From DATAUK01 sp036268295 (GTDB lineage Bacteria > Actinomycetota > Actinomycetes > JAFAQI01), in contig DATAUK010000037.1 of NCBI GenBank assembly GCA_036268295.1, forward strand, positions 1 to 33,666: a stretch of 33,666 nucleotides of DNA. Direction: 5' to 3'. Numbering within the stretch: the first letter of the stretch is position 1; each line of letters begins with the position of its first letter. Position numbers and translations under genes: made by a program. This document shows positions 1 to 8,710 of the stretch, in pieces. Under the pieces are notes generated by a model, which had not been told where the DNA came from, made no database searches, and saw nothing but the letters and a program-made list of their open reading frames with translations.

Positions 1-10
1 GCCCAGCCGC

Positions 11-1735
11 TCAAGACCGCACTACCGTGACGTGCTCGACGTGGTGTTTGGACACTCCGGAGGCGCTGGAGGCGAACACCGCGATGGTGTAGCTGCCGGG
101 CCGTAAGACCCGGCGCGCCGAGAGCCTGCCGAAGAAGTAGACCCGGTCGCGACCTTGTGGTGCTGACACTGTGACGGTGCCAACAGCGGCGTGATGACCG
201 TGGCCGCGTCGCGCGATCGCCAGCGAGACGGTCGCTTGTTGACCCTGCAAGGTGAACGACAACCGCAGCCCACCCTTATGGGGGTGCGCGGGGTCCACGA
301 CCGTCGCCCGCGAGCGGGCAGCGAACGAGTGCGTCGAGGTGGCCAACCTGCTCAGCGCCGGCCGGGCCGGCGAGAAGACGTACGCAGCGCCCTGGCCCGC
401 GTTCGCGCCGACATCGTGCCCGTCGGTGCCGGCGATCAGGGTTGTCCCGGAGATCGCAAGGTCGCCGTACCCGAGCGAGTCGCCACTTTGCGGGCCGGTC
501 GCCACCCGCTCGGCGGACTCCAGCCGAGTTCCCGACCACCCTCGGCTCGGCTTCTGGTAGAGGTAGACCGTTCCGGCATCGTGGACGCCGTTCACGACGT
601 GGTACGGCGAAGCCGTGGCAACGATGTCGCCGGAAATGACGATCGGACCCAAGCCGAGGTAGTCGCCGGCGGTGCCGTCGCTGGCGAGCAGCCGGGCCGA
701 CTCGTGGCGGGCTCCCGACCAGCCGGACGCCGGCTCGGTGAAGACATACGCCTCGCCTTGCTGCGCGTTGGTCCCGACCTCGTGGAACCCGGACGAGGCG
801 ACCACCGTCCGCCCGGAGATCGCGGTGGCGAACCCACCGAGCTGGTCTTCCGCGGCGCCGTCAGTTGCGGTCAGCTCGGCCGACTCGTGACGCACCCCGG
901 ACCAGCCGGCAGCCGGTCGGGTGAACACGTACGACGCACCTTGATCTGCGTTCAATCCGACATCGTGGCCGCCTGCTCCGGCGACAATTGTGGATCCCGA
1001 GACGGCGATCGAGCTGTATCCGAGCGCGTCCTGCGCCGCACCGTCCGTCGCCGTCAATGTGGCGGTGGGACGGGTGATGACTTTGGACCAGCCGTGCTGA
1101 GGTTCGGTGTAGACGAGCGCCTCGCCCTGACCGGTGTGGCCGGCGACCGCGGCGGCTGGGTCCCCCACCACCACGGTGCGCCCCGCGACGGCGACACTGC
1201 GATAACCCCACTCGCCCTCGGCGACGGGAGCCGACGGCCGCAGCTCGGCCGACTGGTGCAACGAGCCAGACCAGCCTCCCGCGGGTTTGCTGAAGACGTA
1301 GACCGCACCGGCAAACCCCTGCGAACCGATGGTGTGACCGGGTGCGGCGACCACGATGGTCGAGCCGTCAGTGGCTACCCCCAAGCCAAAGTTGTCTTCT
1401 GCGCCACCATCGCTGGCGCTGAGGACCGCCACCTGCTTGGCATGCGCCCAGCCCGAGTCCGGGCGACGGAAGACATAGGCCATCCCCTGCTGGGTGTGAC
1501 CGGCGACGGCACGCTCGATCGCGGCGACGACCGCGATGTCGCCGGCAACCGCCACTCCGGCATAGCCGAAGTCGTCGTCGGCCTTGCCGCCAACCGCCGT
1601 CAGTCGGGTGGTGTGAGACGACGCGGCGAAGCTCGACGCGGGCTGCATCCGCGAGCCGCTCGCCGCCTCAGGTACTCCTACAGCCAGCACGCAGATGACC
1701 GCGGCGCACAGCGCCGAACTCCCCCGAACTCGCAC
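11..1735 (-). CDS. Secreted FG-GAP repeat protein
   Basis: The product is 574 aa and probably exported. The GTG start at 1735 is chosen because an AAGGGTGGAG-like ribosome site sits just upstream and an N-terminal signal sequence follows (hydrophobic ALCAAVICVLAVG, then small residues). The longer open frame to 1876 would run back into ddl. About seven repeats of roughly 60 residues fill the body; each carries a D-x-hydrophobic-G core, a hydrophobic VAVSG-TIVVGA strand, then QG-YVF, GWSG and A-L-A-DG. This matches the FG-GAP_2 type of beta-propeller repeat. A C-terminal segment of about 100 residues rich in beta-strand residues resembles an Ig-like domain. No catalytic residues are evident, so an adhesion or surface-binding role is only inference. 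The gene starts 56 bases after the ddl stop and may be read with it. Confidence 0.8.
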   Translation of the reverse strand: MRVRGSSALCAAVICVLAVGVPEAASGSRMQPASSFAASSHTTRLTAVGGKADDDFGYAGVAVAGDIAVVAAIERAVAGHTQQGMAYVFRRPDSGWAHAKQVAVLSASDGGAEDNFGLGVATDGSTIVVAAPGHTIGSQGFAGAVYVFSKPAGGWSGSLHQSAELRPSAPVAEGEWGYRSVAVAGRTVVVGDPAAAVAGHTGQGEALVYTEPQHGWSKVITRPTATLTATDGAAQDALGYSSIAVSGSTIVAGAGGHDVGLNADQGASYVFTRPAAGWSGVRHESAELTATDGAAEDQLGGFATAISGRTVVASSGFHEVGTNAQQGEAYVFTEPASGWSGARHESARLLASDGTAGDYLGLGPIVISGDIVATASPYHVVNGVHDAGTVYLYQKPSRGWSGTRLESAERVATGPQSGDSLGYGDLAISGTTLIAGTDGHDVGANAGQGAAYVFSPARPALSRLATSTHSFAARSRATVVDPAHPHKGGLRLSFTLQGQQATVSLAIARRGHGHHAAVGTVTVSAPQGRDRVYFFGRLSARRVLRPGSYTIAVFASSASGVSKHHVEHVTVVRS

Positions 1736-1791
1736 CGCTCCACCCTTCGCTCGGACGCAGTATGACCGAGAAGCGGGCCAAGGCAAACCGG

Positions 1792-2862
1792 CTAGCGCAG
1801 ACCGGTGCCGCGGCGGATGGCGTCGTCGATCAGCCGGGTGACCAGACTCGGATAGTCCACCCCGGTCGCGGCCCACATCTGCGGGAACATCGATGCCGGC
1901 GTGAAGCCGGGCATCGTGTTGACCTCGTTGACGAACAGCTCGCCGTCAGGGCTCAGGAAAAAGTCAACTCGTGCCAGCCCTTCGCAGTCCAGTGCCTCGA
2001 ACGCCGCGATCGCGGCGGTGCGGATCCGCTCGATCTCCTCGGCCGGAAGCTCCGGCGGGATGTCGAACTCGGTGCCACTGTCCGGCATGTACTTCGCGTC
2101 GAAGTCATAGAAGTCCGCCCCGGCCGCGATCCGCACCTGCGCCGGCAACGACGCCTCCGGCGCGCCGCCGTCGAGGCCGGCGAGCACGCCGCACTCGATC
2201 TCCCGACCGGCGACCGCGGTCTCGACCAGCGCCTTTGGGTCGTACTCATAGGCGACATCGAGGGCGGCCTCGAGATCCTCCCGACGCGTCACCCGGGTGA
2301 TCCCGATGCTCGACCCGCCGCGTGCCGGCTTCACGAACACCGGCCAGCCCAGAGCGCCGGCATCGGCCGGGATCGGCCGGCCAGTGCGCGTGACGACGTA
2401 CGGCGGAACCGCCAGCCCAGCATCGCGGAGCAGCCGCTTCATGTGGTGCTTGTCCATCGCCGCGGCCGAGGCAAAAACGCCGGAGCCGACATACGGCACG
2501 CCGGCCAGCTCGAGCAGTCCCTGCAACGTGCCGTCCTCGCCGTACGGACCGTGGAGCAGGGGGAAGGCGACGTCGACCTGCGCCAGCTCGGCCGGCAGCG
2601 CCGTCGGGTCGCCAGGCAGCGCGATCGACGTACCGGTCGGCGTCACCGAGGGCAGCTCGCGGCCGCGCATCGCCAGCTCACGTGAGTCACTGAGGATCCA
2701 TCGGCCTTGCAAGGTGATGCCGATCGGCACGACGTCGTAACGGTCGGGGTCGAGCGCAGCGAGCACGCTGCCCGCGGTTACGCACGAGATCGCGTGTTCA
2801 CTGCTGCGGCCGCCGAAGATCACGGCCACCCGGATCCGGGCCTGATCAGGCTCCGGGCTCAC
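1792..2862 (-). CDS. ddl: D-alanine--D-alanine ligase
   Basis: This 356-aa ATP-grasp enzyme joins two D-alanines for peptidoglycan precursors in the cytoplasm. Family marks are visible: GGRSSEH near the N-terminus, HGPYGEDGTLQG, the ATP-binding VKPARGGSSIGI segment, and the C-terminal metal-binding stretch FVNEVNTMPGFT. The length is normal for the family. The ATG at 2862 overlaps the TGA of the upstream NlpC/P60 gene by four bases (ATGA), so the two are translationally coupled and both serve cell-wall metabolism. In Mycobacterium tuberculosis ddlA also lies just downstream of gpsA; here two extra genes are inserted between them. The assignment is firm. Confidence 0.96.
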   Translation of the reverse strand: MSPEPDQARIRVAVIFGGRSSEHAISCVTAGSVLAALDPDRYDVVPIGITLQGRWILSDSRELAMRGRELPSVTPTGTSIALPGDPTALPAELAQVDVAFPLLHGPYGEDGTLQGLLELAGVPYVGSGVFASAAAMDKHHMKRLLRDAGLAVPPYVVTRTGRPIPADAGALGWPVFVKPARGGSSIGITRVTRREDLEAALDVAYEYDPKALVETAVAGREIECGVLAGLDGGAPEASLPAQVRIAAGADFYDFDAKYMPDSGTEFDIPPELPAEEIERIRTAAIAAFEALDCEGLARVDFFLSPDGELFVNEVNTMPGFTPASMFPQMWAATGVDYPSLVTRLIDDAIRRGTGLR

Positions 2863-4124
2863 CGCTGGTAGGGCCGGACCGCGCCGATGTAGTCGGACCG
2901 GTCGATGGAGTCATAGCGCACGTCGACGCCGGTGAACGGTGCGTCGACCATCTCGTCGTTGCCGACGTACATGCCGACGTGGTGGATCGACGACGGATCG
3001 GCGACGTTCAGCGCGAAGAAGACCAGGTCGCCGGGTCGAAGGTCGGCCCGGCTGATGTGTGCGCCCTCGGCCCACTGGTCGTGGGTCCAGTGGTCGAGGT
3101 GCACTCCGACCTGGTCGTAGGCCCACATCGTCAGTCCCGAGCAGTCGAAGGTCTCCGGGCCGGCCGCCGCCCACTGGTAGGGCTTGCCGATCTGCGACTC
3201 GGCGTCGGCGACCGCGGTGGCCTCGGTCGAGACCGAAACCGTGCCGGCGGTGCTGCCGGACGACCCCGAGAATGGGCTCGGCGACGAAGCCGCTGCGGCG
3301 GCAGCGGCGCGGCGGGCGGCCCGGGCGGCAGCGGCACGTGCCCGCGCGAGGGCCGCCAACCGGGCCCGCTCGAGCTTGCTGGTGTTGGCGCGGGCGTTGG
3401 ACAGCAAGGTCCGCAGCTGGCCCTGCTTGGCGTTCAGCTGGTCCAGGACCGTGGTCTGCGCCTTGACGGCGGCCGCCGCGGCCGCCTTGGCGCGGCTGGC
3501 AGTCACCGCCGCGGCATGGGCACGGGACGCGACGACCTCGGTACGCCGGCTGACCACGCCGTGGTAGATCTGAGCGGCCTGTAGCCGCTGCAGCGTTGCA
3601 TGCTCGGAGGTGGCGATCTCATCGACGGCGCCGACCCGGGCGACCAGCTCGGCCGGTCCGCCCGCACCGAGATAGGCATCGATGCTCGACAGCCCACCCG
3701 ACTCATAGGTCTGGGTGGCGAATGCCGTCGCCTGCGCCTGGCCGCTCCTGACCTGCCGGTTGGCGCCGGCAAGCACCCGGTGTGCGATGGAGACCGCGTG
3801 CCTGGCCGCCTTGAGCTTCACCTCGGCGCCGTCGTAGGCCTCGAACGCGACCTCGGCGGTGTTGCTCAGCGCGGTCAGCTGCTGCTTCGCCCGCGCGACC
3901 GCGGCCTCGGCAACGCTGACCTGGCGCACCCGGCGATCGACGATTCGCTTGCTGCGCGCGATCTCGGCGGGGGTCGGCGTGTGATGACGCGCGTGATGGT
4001 GGGCATCGGGCAGCGCCAGCGCGGGGGTAGGTGTCATGGCCGCCGCAGTCGCCAGCGCCGCAGCCGCAGCACACAGCGCCATCGAACGGCTCATGCCGCC
4101 GCTCATCCGATTGGCACCTGACAC
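2859..4124 (-). CDS. NlpC/P60 peptidoglycan endopeptidase with coiled-coil N-terminus
   Basis: The product is 421 aa and probably a secreted cell-wall hydrolase of the RipA/Nlp group. After a signal sequence (AAAAALATAAAM, then ALALPDA) comes a long helical region of about residues 50-270, rich in Ala, Arg, Gln and Glu and likely coiled coil. A Ser/Gly/Thr linker follows, then the NlpC/P60 domain (about 305-421). The catalytic Cys is C328 in DCSGL and the His is H382 in HHVGMYVG. The domain should cut D-Glu-diaminopimelate bonds in the stem peptide. The GTG at 4124 is taken because a TAGGAT -10 box ends seven bases upstream, fitting a leaderless mRNA; ATGs at 4106 and 4094 are alternatives that keep the signal peptide. 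The gene overlaps ddl by four bases. Confidence 0.9.
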   Translation of the reverse strand: MSGANRMSGGMSRSMALCAAAAALATAAAMTPTPALALPDAHHHARHHTPTPAEIARSKRIVDRRVRQVSVAEAAVARAKQQLTALSNTAEVAFEAYDGAEVKLKAARHAVSIAHRVLAGANRQVRSGQAQATAFATQTYESGGLSSIDAYLGAGGPAELVARVGAVDEIATSEHATLQRLQAAQIYHGVVSRRTEVVASRAHAAAVTASRAKAAAAAAVKAQTTVLDQLNAKQGQLRTLLSNARANTSKLERARLAALARARAAAARAARRAAAAAAASSPSPFSGSSGSTAGTVSVSTEATAVADAESQIGKPYQWAAAGPETFDCSGLTMWAYDQVGVHLDHWTHDQWAEGAHISRADLRPGDLVFFALNVADPSSIHHVGMYVGNDEMVDAPFTGVDVRYDSIDRSDYIGAVRPYQR

Positions 4125-4131
4125 GCGAGTG

Positions 4132-4137
4132 ATCCTA
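4132..4137 (-). promoter_or_regulatory. -10 box (TAGGAT) for the NlpC/P60-ddl operon
   Basis: TAGGAT on the minus strand ends seven bases before the GTG at 4124, the spacing expected if transcription starts at the start codon. No good -35 is seen. Inferred from sequence only. Confidence 0.4.
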
Positions 4138-4213
4138 GTGCCAGACGGGGCTACTGTCCGGTTCCTGCCCGGCGCCCGTGCTCAAACCGGTGCGAATCCG
4201 CCGGGTCGGTTGG

Positions 4214-5485
4214 CTAGCCGCTGGCGAGTCGGTCAAGCGCGCCTGAGATGTCGGCGATCAGGTCGTCGGCGTCCTCGAGGCCGATGCTGATGCGTACCGA
4301 TGCGGGCAGGATCCCAGCGGCGGCCAGCGCCGCGTCGTCGAACTGGCGGTGGGTCGTCGAGGCGACGTGGCTGACCACAGTGTGGGTGCCGCCGAGGCTG
4401 GTCGCCACCTTGCCGATCGACAGCCCGTCGGCCAGCGCGAAGCCGGCGGAGCGGCCGCCTCGCGGGCTGATCGTGACGATCGCGCCGTACCTCAGGCCGT
4501 CGGGACCGGCCTCGAACTGCTTGCCGGCCAGCGCATGCTGCGGATGGTCGGCGAGCCCGGGATAGTCGATCCGCTCGATCATCGGGTGATCGACGAGCGC
4601 CTCAGCAACGGCGAGCGCGGTCGCGCAGTGCCGCGCGACCCGAAGCGGCAAGGTGGCGAGACCGCGCTGGAGCAGGAAGGCCTCGTCCGGCGCCAGGCTG
4701 CCGCCGAGGTCGACCCGTGCCTTGCGGATTCGCGCGACCAGCTCGACATCGCCTGACACCGCACCGCCGGTGACGTCGGAGTGGCCGCCGAGGTATTTCG
4801 TCGCGGAGTGGGCAACCAGGTCGGCCCCCCAGCGCAATGGCCGACAGACCGGCGGCGGGGCGAAGGTGCTGTCGATCGCGAACGGGACGTCGGCGGCCCG
4901 GCAGATCGAGGCGACGCCCGCTATGTCGGTGACCGCGGTGGTCGGGTTGGCGATCGTCTCACCCCAGACAACTGCGGTGTTGTCACGGATCGCCGCGCGG
5001 ACCGCGTCGAGGTCGGTCAGGTCGACGAACGTCGTCTCCACGCCGAACCTCGACAGGATGTGCTGGAGCAGCCCGTACGTCCCGCCGTAGACGGCAGTCG
5101 GCGCGACGACGTGGCTGCCGGCCTGGCACAGCGTCAGGAACACCGTCGAGATCGCGGCCATGCCGGAGGCAAACGGCTGCGAGGCGACCGGCCGGTCCGC
5201 GCCGTGACCCTCGAGCGCCGCGAGACCGAGCGCGAACGCGTCGGCGGTCGGGTTGTCGATCCGGCTGTAGGTGTAGCCCTGCTTGCGGTCGCCGAGCACG
5301 TCGGCGTAGTCCTGGGTCCGGTCGAACTCATAGGTCGACGTCCGGTACGTCGGCAGACCGACCGCCCGCACGGCGCTGAGGTCCGGTCGCGGCGAGTGCA
5401 CCGCGCGGGTGTTCTCGGCGTACGCCGAGGAGGTGTCCGGCTCGGCGATCGGCAGGTTGAGGGGAACCTCGTCGGGCTCAGACAT
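4214..5485 (-). CDS. Cys/Met metabolism PLP-dependent enzyme (cystathionine gamma-synthase/lyase-like)
   Basis: This 423-aa enzyme belongs to the trans-sulfuration group of PLP enzymes. Visible marks are YTYSRIDNPT (phosphate-contacting Tyr and Arg from the partner subunit), SGMAA, the stacking Tyr in AVYGGTYG, the Asp of IDSTFA and the Schiff-base Lys at about residue 230 in HSATKYLGGH. The C-terminal SLGGTHTVVSH segment is the substrate-carboxylate region. The family includes gamma-synthase, gamma-lyase, O-acetylhomoserine sulfhydrylase and methionine gamma-lyase, and sequence reading alone does not separate them. The ATG at 5485 is preferred; it overlaps the end of gpsA by eight bases, with GATGGA upstream as a weak ribosome site. 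The gene ends a plsC-gpsA-PLP enzyme operon. Confidence 0.88.
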   Translation of the reverse strand: MSEPDEVPLNLPIAEPDTSSAYAENTRAVHSPRPDLSAVRAVGLPTYRTSTYEFDRTQDYADVLGDRKQGYTYSRIDNPTADAFALGLAALEGHGADRPVASQPFASGMAAISTVFLTLCQAGSHVVAPTAVYGGTYGLLQHILSRFGVETTFVDLTDLDAVRAAIRDNTAVVWGETIANPTTAVTDIAGVASICRAADVPFAIDSTFAPPPVCRPLRWGADLVAHSATKYLGGHSDVTGGAVSGDVELVARIRKARVDLGGSLAPDEAFLLQRGLATLPLRVARHCATALAVAEALVDHPMIERIDYPGLADHPQHALAGKQFEAGPDGLRYGAIVTISPRGGRSAGFALADGLSIGKVATSLGGTHTVVSHVASTTHRQFDDAALAAAGILPASVRISIGLEDADDLIADISGALDRLASG

Positions 5486-6488
5486 CAGCATCCATCTCGT
5501 GTTTCGGGTCACTTGCAAGCAGTGAGGTCATCATGTCCGGCACGGTCCAGCCCGCGTCGACGACCTTCACGACGTGTTCGGTGATCGGGGCCGCGACGCT
5601 GTGGTTGATCGCCAGGTCGAGGATCGAGCGGCAGGACTTCACACCCTCCGCGGTCTGCTTGGTCTTCGCGACCACCTGATCGACGGTCAAGCCGCGGCCC
5701 AGGTCCTCACCGAAGGTCCGGTTGCGGGACAGCGGCGAGGAGCAGGTCGCGACCAGGTCGCCCATCCCGGCGAGGCCGGCGAAGGTCATCGGCTCAGCCC
5801 CGAGCGCGACCCCGATCCGCGCGATCTCGGCAAGGCCGCGGGTGATCATCGAGGCCCGGGCATTGTCGCCGAGGCCGAGGCCGGCGGCCATCCCGACCGC
5901 CAGCGCAATGACGTTCTTGACCGCACCACCGAACTCGCAACCGATGACATCGTGGTTGCGGTAGGGCCGGAAGTAGCCGGAGTTGCAGGCCTGCTGCACC
6001 TGGCGGGCAACGTCGAGGTCGGTGCACGCGACGACCGCGGCGGCCGGCTCGCGCAGCGCGATCTCGCGAGCCAGGTTCGGCCCCGACACCGCCGCAACCC
6101 GATGGTCCGGCACGTCGGCGACCTCGCGGATGACCTCGCTCATCCGTTTGTCGGTGCCGAGCTCGACGCCCTTCATCAGGCTGACCAGGACCGCGTCCGG
6201 CGGGATGAGATCCGCGACCCTCTCGAGGTTGGCGCGCAACGTCTGTGACGGCACCGCGAGCACAACTAGGTCGACGCCGTCGAGCGCCTCGCGGGCATCG
6301 CTGGTCGCCTGCAACGACGGTGGCAACGTGATCCGCGGCAGGTAGTCGGGGTTCTCGTGCAGCTCGTTGATCGCCTCGGCCATCTCCGGTCGCCGCGCCC
6401 ACAGCACGGTGTCGGTGCCGGCGTCGACGAGTACCTGCGCGAACGCGGTGCCCCACGATCCGGCGCCGAGGACGGCCGCCCTGGTCAC
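5478..6488 (-). CDS. gpsA: NAD(P)H-dependent glycerol-3-phosphate dehydrogenase
   Basis: The 336-aa enzyme reduces dihydroxyacetone phosphate to sn-glycerol 3-phosphate, the backbone for phospholipid synthesis. The N-terminal Rossmann motif VLGAGSWGTAFAQ, the central GAVKNVIALAVG with the catalytic Lys, and NARASMITRGLAEI are diagnostic, and the length is normal. The start is the GTG at 6488, whose GTGA overlaps the TGA of the plsC-like gene by four bases; the frame stays open upstream through that gene, but those codons are not GpsA. The acyltransferase just upstream would use the product, so the pair forms a short phospholipid pathway segment. In M. tuberculosis gpsA also sits near ddlA and fbiD. 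Confidence 0.96.
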   Translation of the reverse strand: MTRAAVLGAGSWGTAFAQVLVDAGTDTVLWARRPEMAEAINELHENPDYLPRITLPPSLQATSDAREALDGVDLVVLAVPSQTLRANLERVADLIPPDAVLVSLMKGVELGTDKRMSEVIREVADVPDHRVAAVSGPNLAREIALREPAAAVVACTDLDVARQVQQACNSGYFRPYRNHDVIGCEFGGAVKNVIALAVGMAAGLGLGDNARASMITRGLAEIARIGVALGAEPMTFAGLAGMGDLVATCSSPLSRNRTFGEDLGRGLTVDQVVAKTKQTAEGVKSCRSILDLAINHSVAAPITEHVVKVVDAGWTVPDMMTSLLASDPKHEMDADV

Positions 6489-7192
6489 GCTGCCAGCTTC
6501 GGGTCGTAGGTGACCGCCGGCGGCTGACCCCCACGCAGCTCGACGAGCAGGTCGGTGATCCGGGCCATAACCAGGTCGGTGACCTCGCGCAGGACGTCGG
6601 CGTCGAGGGGTTTTCCGGCGTACGCCGAGAGGTCGACAGGCGGGCCGGCGGTGACCTGGATCTTCTTGCGCGGGAACGGTCGCGGCAGCATGGCCTTGTA
6701 GCGCCAGAGCGCCTGCGGCCCCCACTGCGCGACCGGGATGACCGGCGCGCCGGTCAGCAGGGCCAGCCGGGCGACCCCGGTGCGGGCCTTCATCGGCCAG
6801 CAGTCGGGGTCGCGGGTCGCGCTGCCCTCCGGGTAGATCAAGAGGCATTCGCCCTCGTTGACGGCGTCGACGGCCGCGGACAGCGCGTTCGAAGCATCCG
6901 CGGTGCCGCGATAAACCGGGATCTGGTTGGCACCTTTGAAGATGTGCTTGATCACTGGCGTCTCGAACAGCGAGGACTTCGCGAGGTATTTCGGCACCCG
7001 GCCGGCCTCCAGGACGTAGAGCCCGAGGGTGAACGGATCGACGTAGCTGATGTGGTTGGCCGCGATGATGACGCCACCGGAGCGCGGGATCCGCTCCGAC
7101 TCGGCCCACTGCCGAGTGGTCGTGACGCGCAGAAGCGGCCGCGCTCCGTTGACCACGAGGCGATACCAGAAGCCCAACCGGCCGAATCGCAA
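6485..7192 (-). CDS. 1-acyl-glycerol-3-phosphate acyltransferase (PlsC-like)
   Basis: The product is about 235 aa and belongs to the PlsC/LPLAT acyltransferase family, which acylates lysophosphatidic acid at the membrane. The catalytic motif appears as NHISYVDPF (the NHxxxxD type), followed by the substrate-binding YPEGSATRD block (EGxRS/T-like) and a hydrophobic GAPVIPVAQWG stretch. The frame is open to 7534, but that extension is antisense to cofC and rich in Arg and Gly. The TTG at 7192 (LRFGRLGFWYRL), with AGGGACGGGG upstream, is the best start seen, although no ATG or GTG lies nearby and the start is uncertain. It overlaps gpsA by four bases and diverges from cofC across about 70 bases. 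Confidence 0.85.
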   Translation of the reverse strand: MRFGRLGFWYRLVVNGARPLLRVTTTRQWAESERIPRSGGVIIAANHISYVDPFTLGLYVLEAGRVPKYLAKSSLFETPVIKHIFKGANQIPVYRGTADASNALSAAVDAVNEGECLLIYPEGSATRDPDCWPMKARTGVARLALLTGAPVIPVAQWGPQALWRYKAMLPRPFPRKKIQVTAGPPVDLSAYAGKPLDADVLREVTDLVMARITDLLVELRGGQPPAVTYDPKLAA

Positions 7193-7264
7193 GCTGACCC
7201 CGTCCCTGGCACCGCGCCTGCCGCCGCGACTGCGGCGACTACTGTCTTTGCGAGGATGCCAGAT

Positions 7265-7903
7265 GTGAACAGCGTTGGTGGCCGGTGGTCGCTGCTGGTT
7301 CCGGTCAAACGACTCAGCCTCGCCAAGACCCGCCTTGCGCTTCCGGCGGCCGCGCGCGCGGATCTCGCGCTCGCCATGGCGCGCGACACGGTCGGTGCCG
7401 CGCTTGTTGCCGATGCGGTCGCCGAGGTTGTCGTGATCACCGACGACGAACGCGCGGGCGCGGCGCTGGCGGCGATCGGCGCCCGAGTCGTCGACGACTC
7501 CCCCAACGCTGGGCTGAACCCGGCGCTTGCGCATGGCGCCTCGGTTGCCTCGCAGACTCTCGTCGCGGCGCTGTCCTCGGATCTGCCGGCGCTACGGTCC
7601 GCCGACCTGGATGCGGTACTGCGGCTGGCAACGGCTCACCGCCGCGCCTTCGTCGCGGACAGCGCGGGTGACGGGACGACCTTGCTGAGCGCGACCGCGG
7701 TCGCGGACTTCGCGCCGGCGTACGGACCGGATTCGCGTACCGCGCACGTCGAATCCGGAGCCGTCGACCTCAGCGCCGATGCCGCCGAGTCAGTCCGACA
7801 CGATGTCGACACCCTGGCCGCGCTGCGCGAAGCAGTGGTCCTCGGCGTCGGCCCCCACACCGCCCAGACCCTCCGCACGCATGTGCCATTGGTGGGCCTA
7901 TAG
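7265..7903 (+). CDS. fbiD: Phosphoenolpyruvate guanylyltransferase, coenzyme F420 synthesis
   Basis: The 212-aa protein is of the CofC/FbiD family, which makes the activated phospholactate or phosphoenolpyruvate-guanosine intermediate for coenzyme F420. Recognisable parts are LVPVKRLSLAKTRL at the N-terminus (nucleotide-binding loop), VITDDERAGAA, SSDLPAL with the metal-binding Asp, and FVADSAGDGTTLL. The GTG at 7265 is preferred because GAGGA lies eight bases upstream; the in-frame ATG at 7256 is possible. The length matches M. tuberculosis FbiD, which also lies next to gpsA. An F420-dependent oxidoreductase gene occurs later in the window, so F420 use is consistent. The stop codon lies at the edge of a large hairpin. 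Confidence 0.9.
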   Translation: MNSVGGRWSLLVPVKRLSLAKTRLALPAAARADLALAMARDTVGAALVADAVAEVVVITDDERAGAALAAIGARVVDDSPNAGLNPALAHGASVASQTLVAALSSDLPALRSADLDAVLRLATAHRRAFVADSAGDGTTLLSATAVADFAPAYGPDSRTAHVESGAVDLSADAAESVRHDVDTLAALREAVVLGVGPHTAQTLRTHVPLVGL

Positions 7904-7959
7904 ACACACGGATGGCCCATTGGTGGGGCTATCGCCCCACCAATGGGCCATCCGTGTGT
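7904..7959. terminator. Perfect 26-bp hairpin between convergent fbiD and hupB
   Basis: Arms 7904-7929 and 7934-7959 are perfectly complementary around the loop TATC. The hairpin begins one base after the fbiD stop and ends seven bases before the hupB stop. There is no U-tract on either side, so a bidirectional hairpin terminator of the actinobacterial kind is inferred. The end of fbiD (7884-7901) carries a degenerate direct copy of part of the left arm. Confidence 0.75.
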
Positions 7960-7966
7960 TGGAGCG

Positions 7967-8572
<606 letters not shown>

Positions 8573-8618
8573 TGCACCCTCCGGGTTGCGTCGAGGAACG
8601 CCCTCGACCTGACGCTGG

Positions 8619-8647
8619 ACGCTAGGTCGAATTCGCGTTCGGCACAA
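8619..8647 (-). promoter_or_regulatory. Probable hupB promoter
   Basis: On the minus strand TTGTGC (8642-8647) and TAGCGT (8619-8624) are separated by 17 bases, about 45 bases before the hupB start. The AT-rich stretch ACATTTATTTATC (8658-8670) lies just upstream and stands out in this high-GC setting. Confidence 0.45.
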
Positions 8648-8703
8648 CGTTAGCGCCACATTTATTTATCGTGTCGCGGCCGCTTTAGCGTGTAGCGCTA
8701 ACG
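8648..8703. repeat. Nested inverted repeats between leuD and hupB
   Basis: CGTTAGCGC (8648-8656) and GCGCTAACG (8695-8703) form a 9-base inverted repeat. Inside it, TTAGCG (8685-8690) and CGCTAA (8696-8701) form a tight hairpin seven bases past the leuD stop. They may be a leuD terminator, a binding site upstream of the hupB promoter, or both. No U-tract follows. Confidence 0.5.
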
Positions 8704-8710
8704 AAATTGG

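Noticed and set aside
191..1765. 524-aa plus-strand open frame
   Set aside because: Antisense to the FG-GAP repeat gene; Arg-rich, no domains, no ribosome site.
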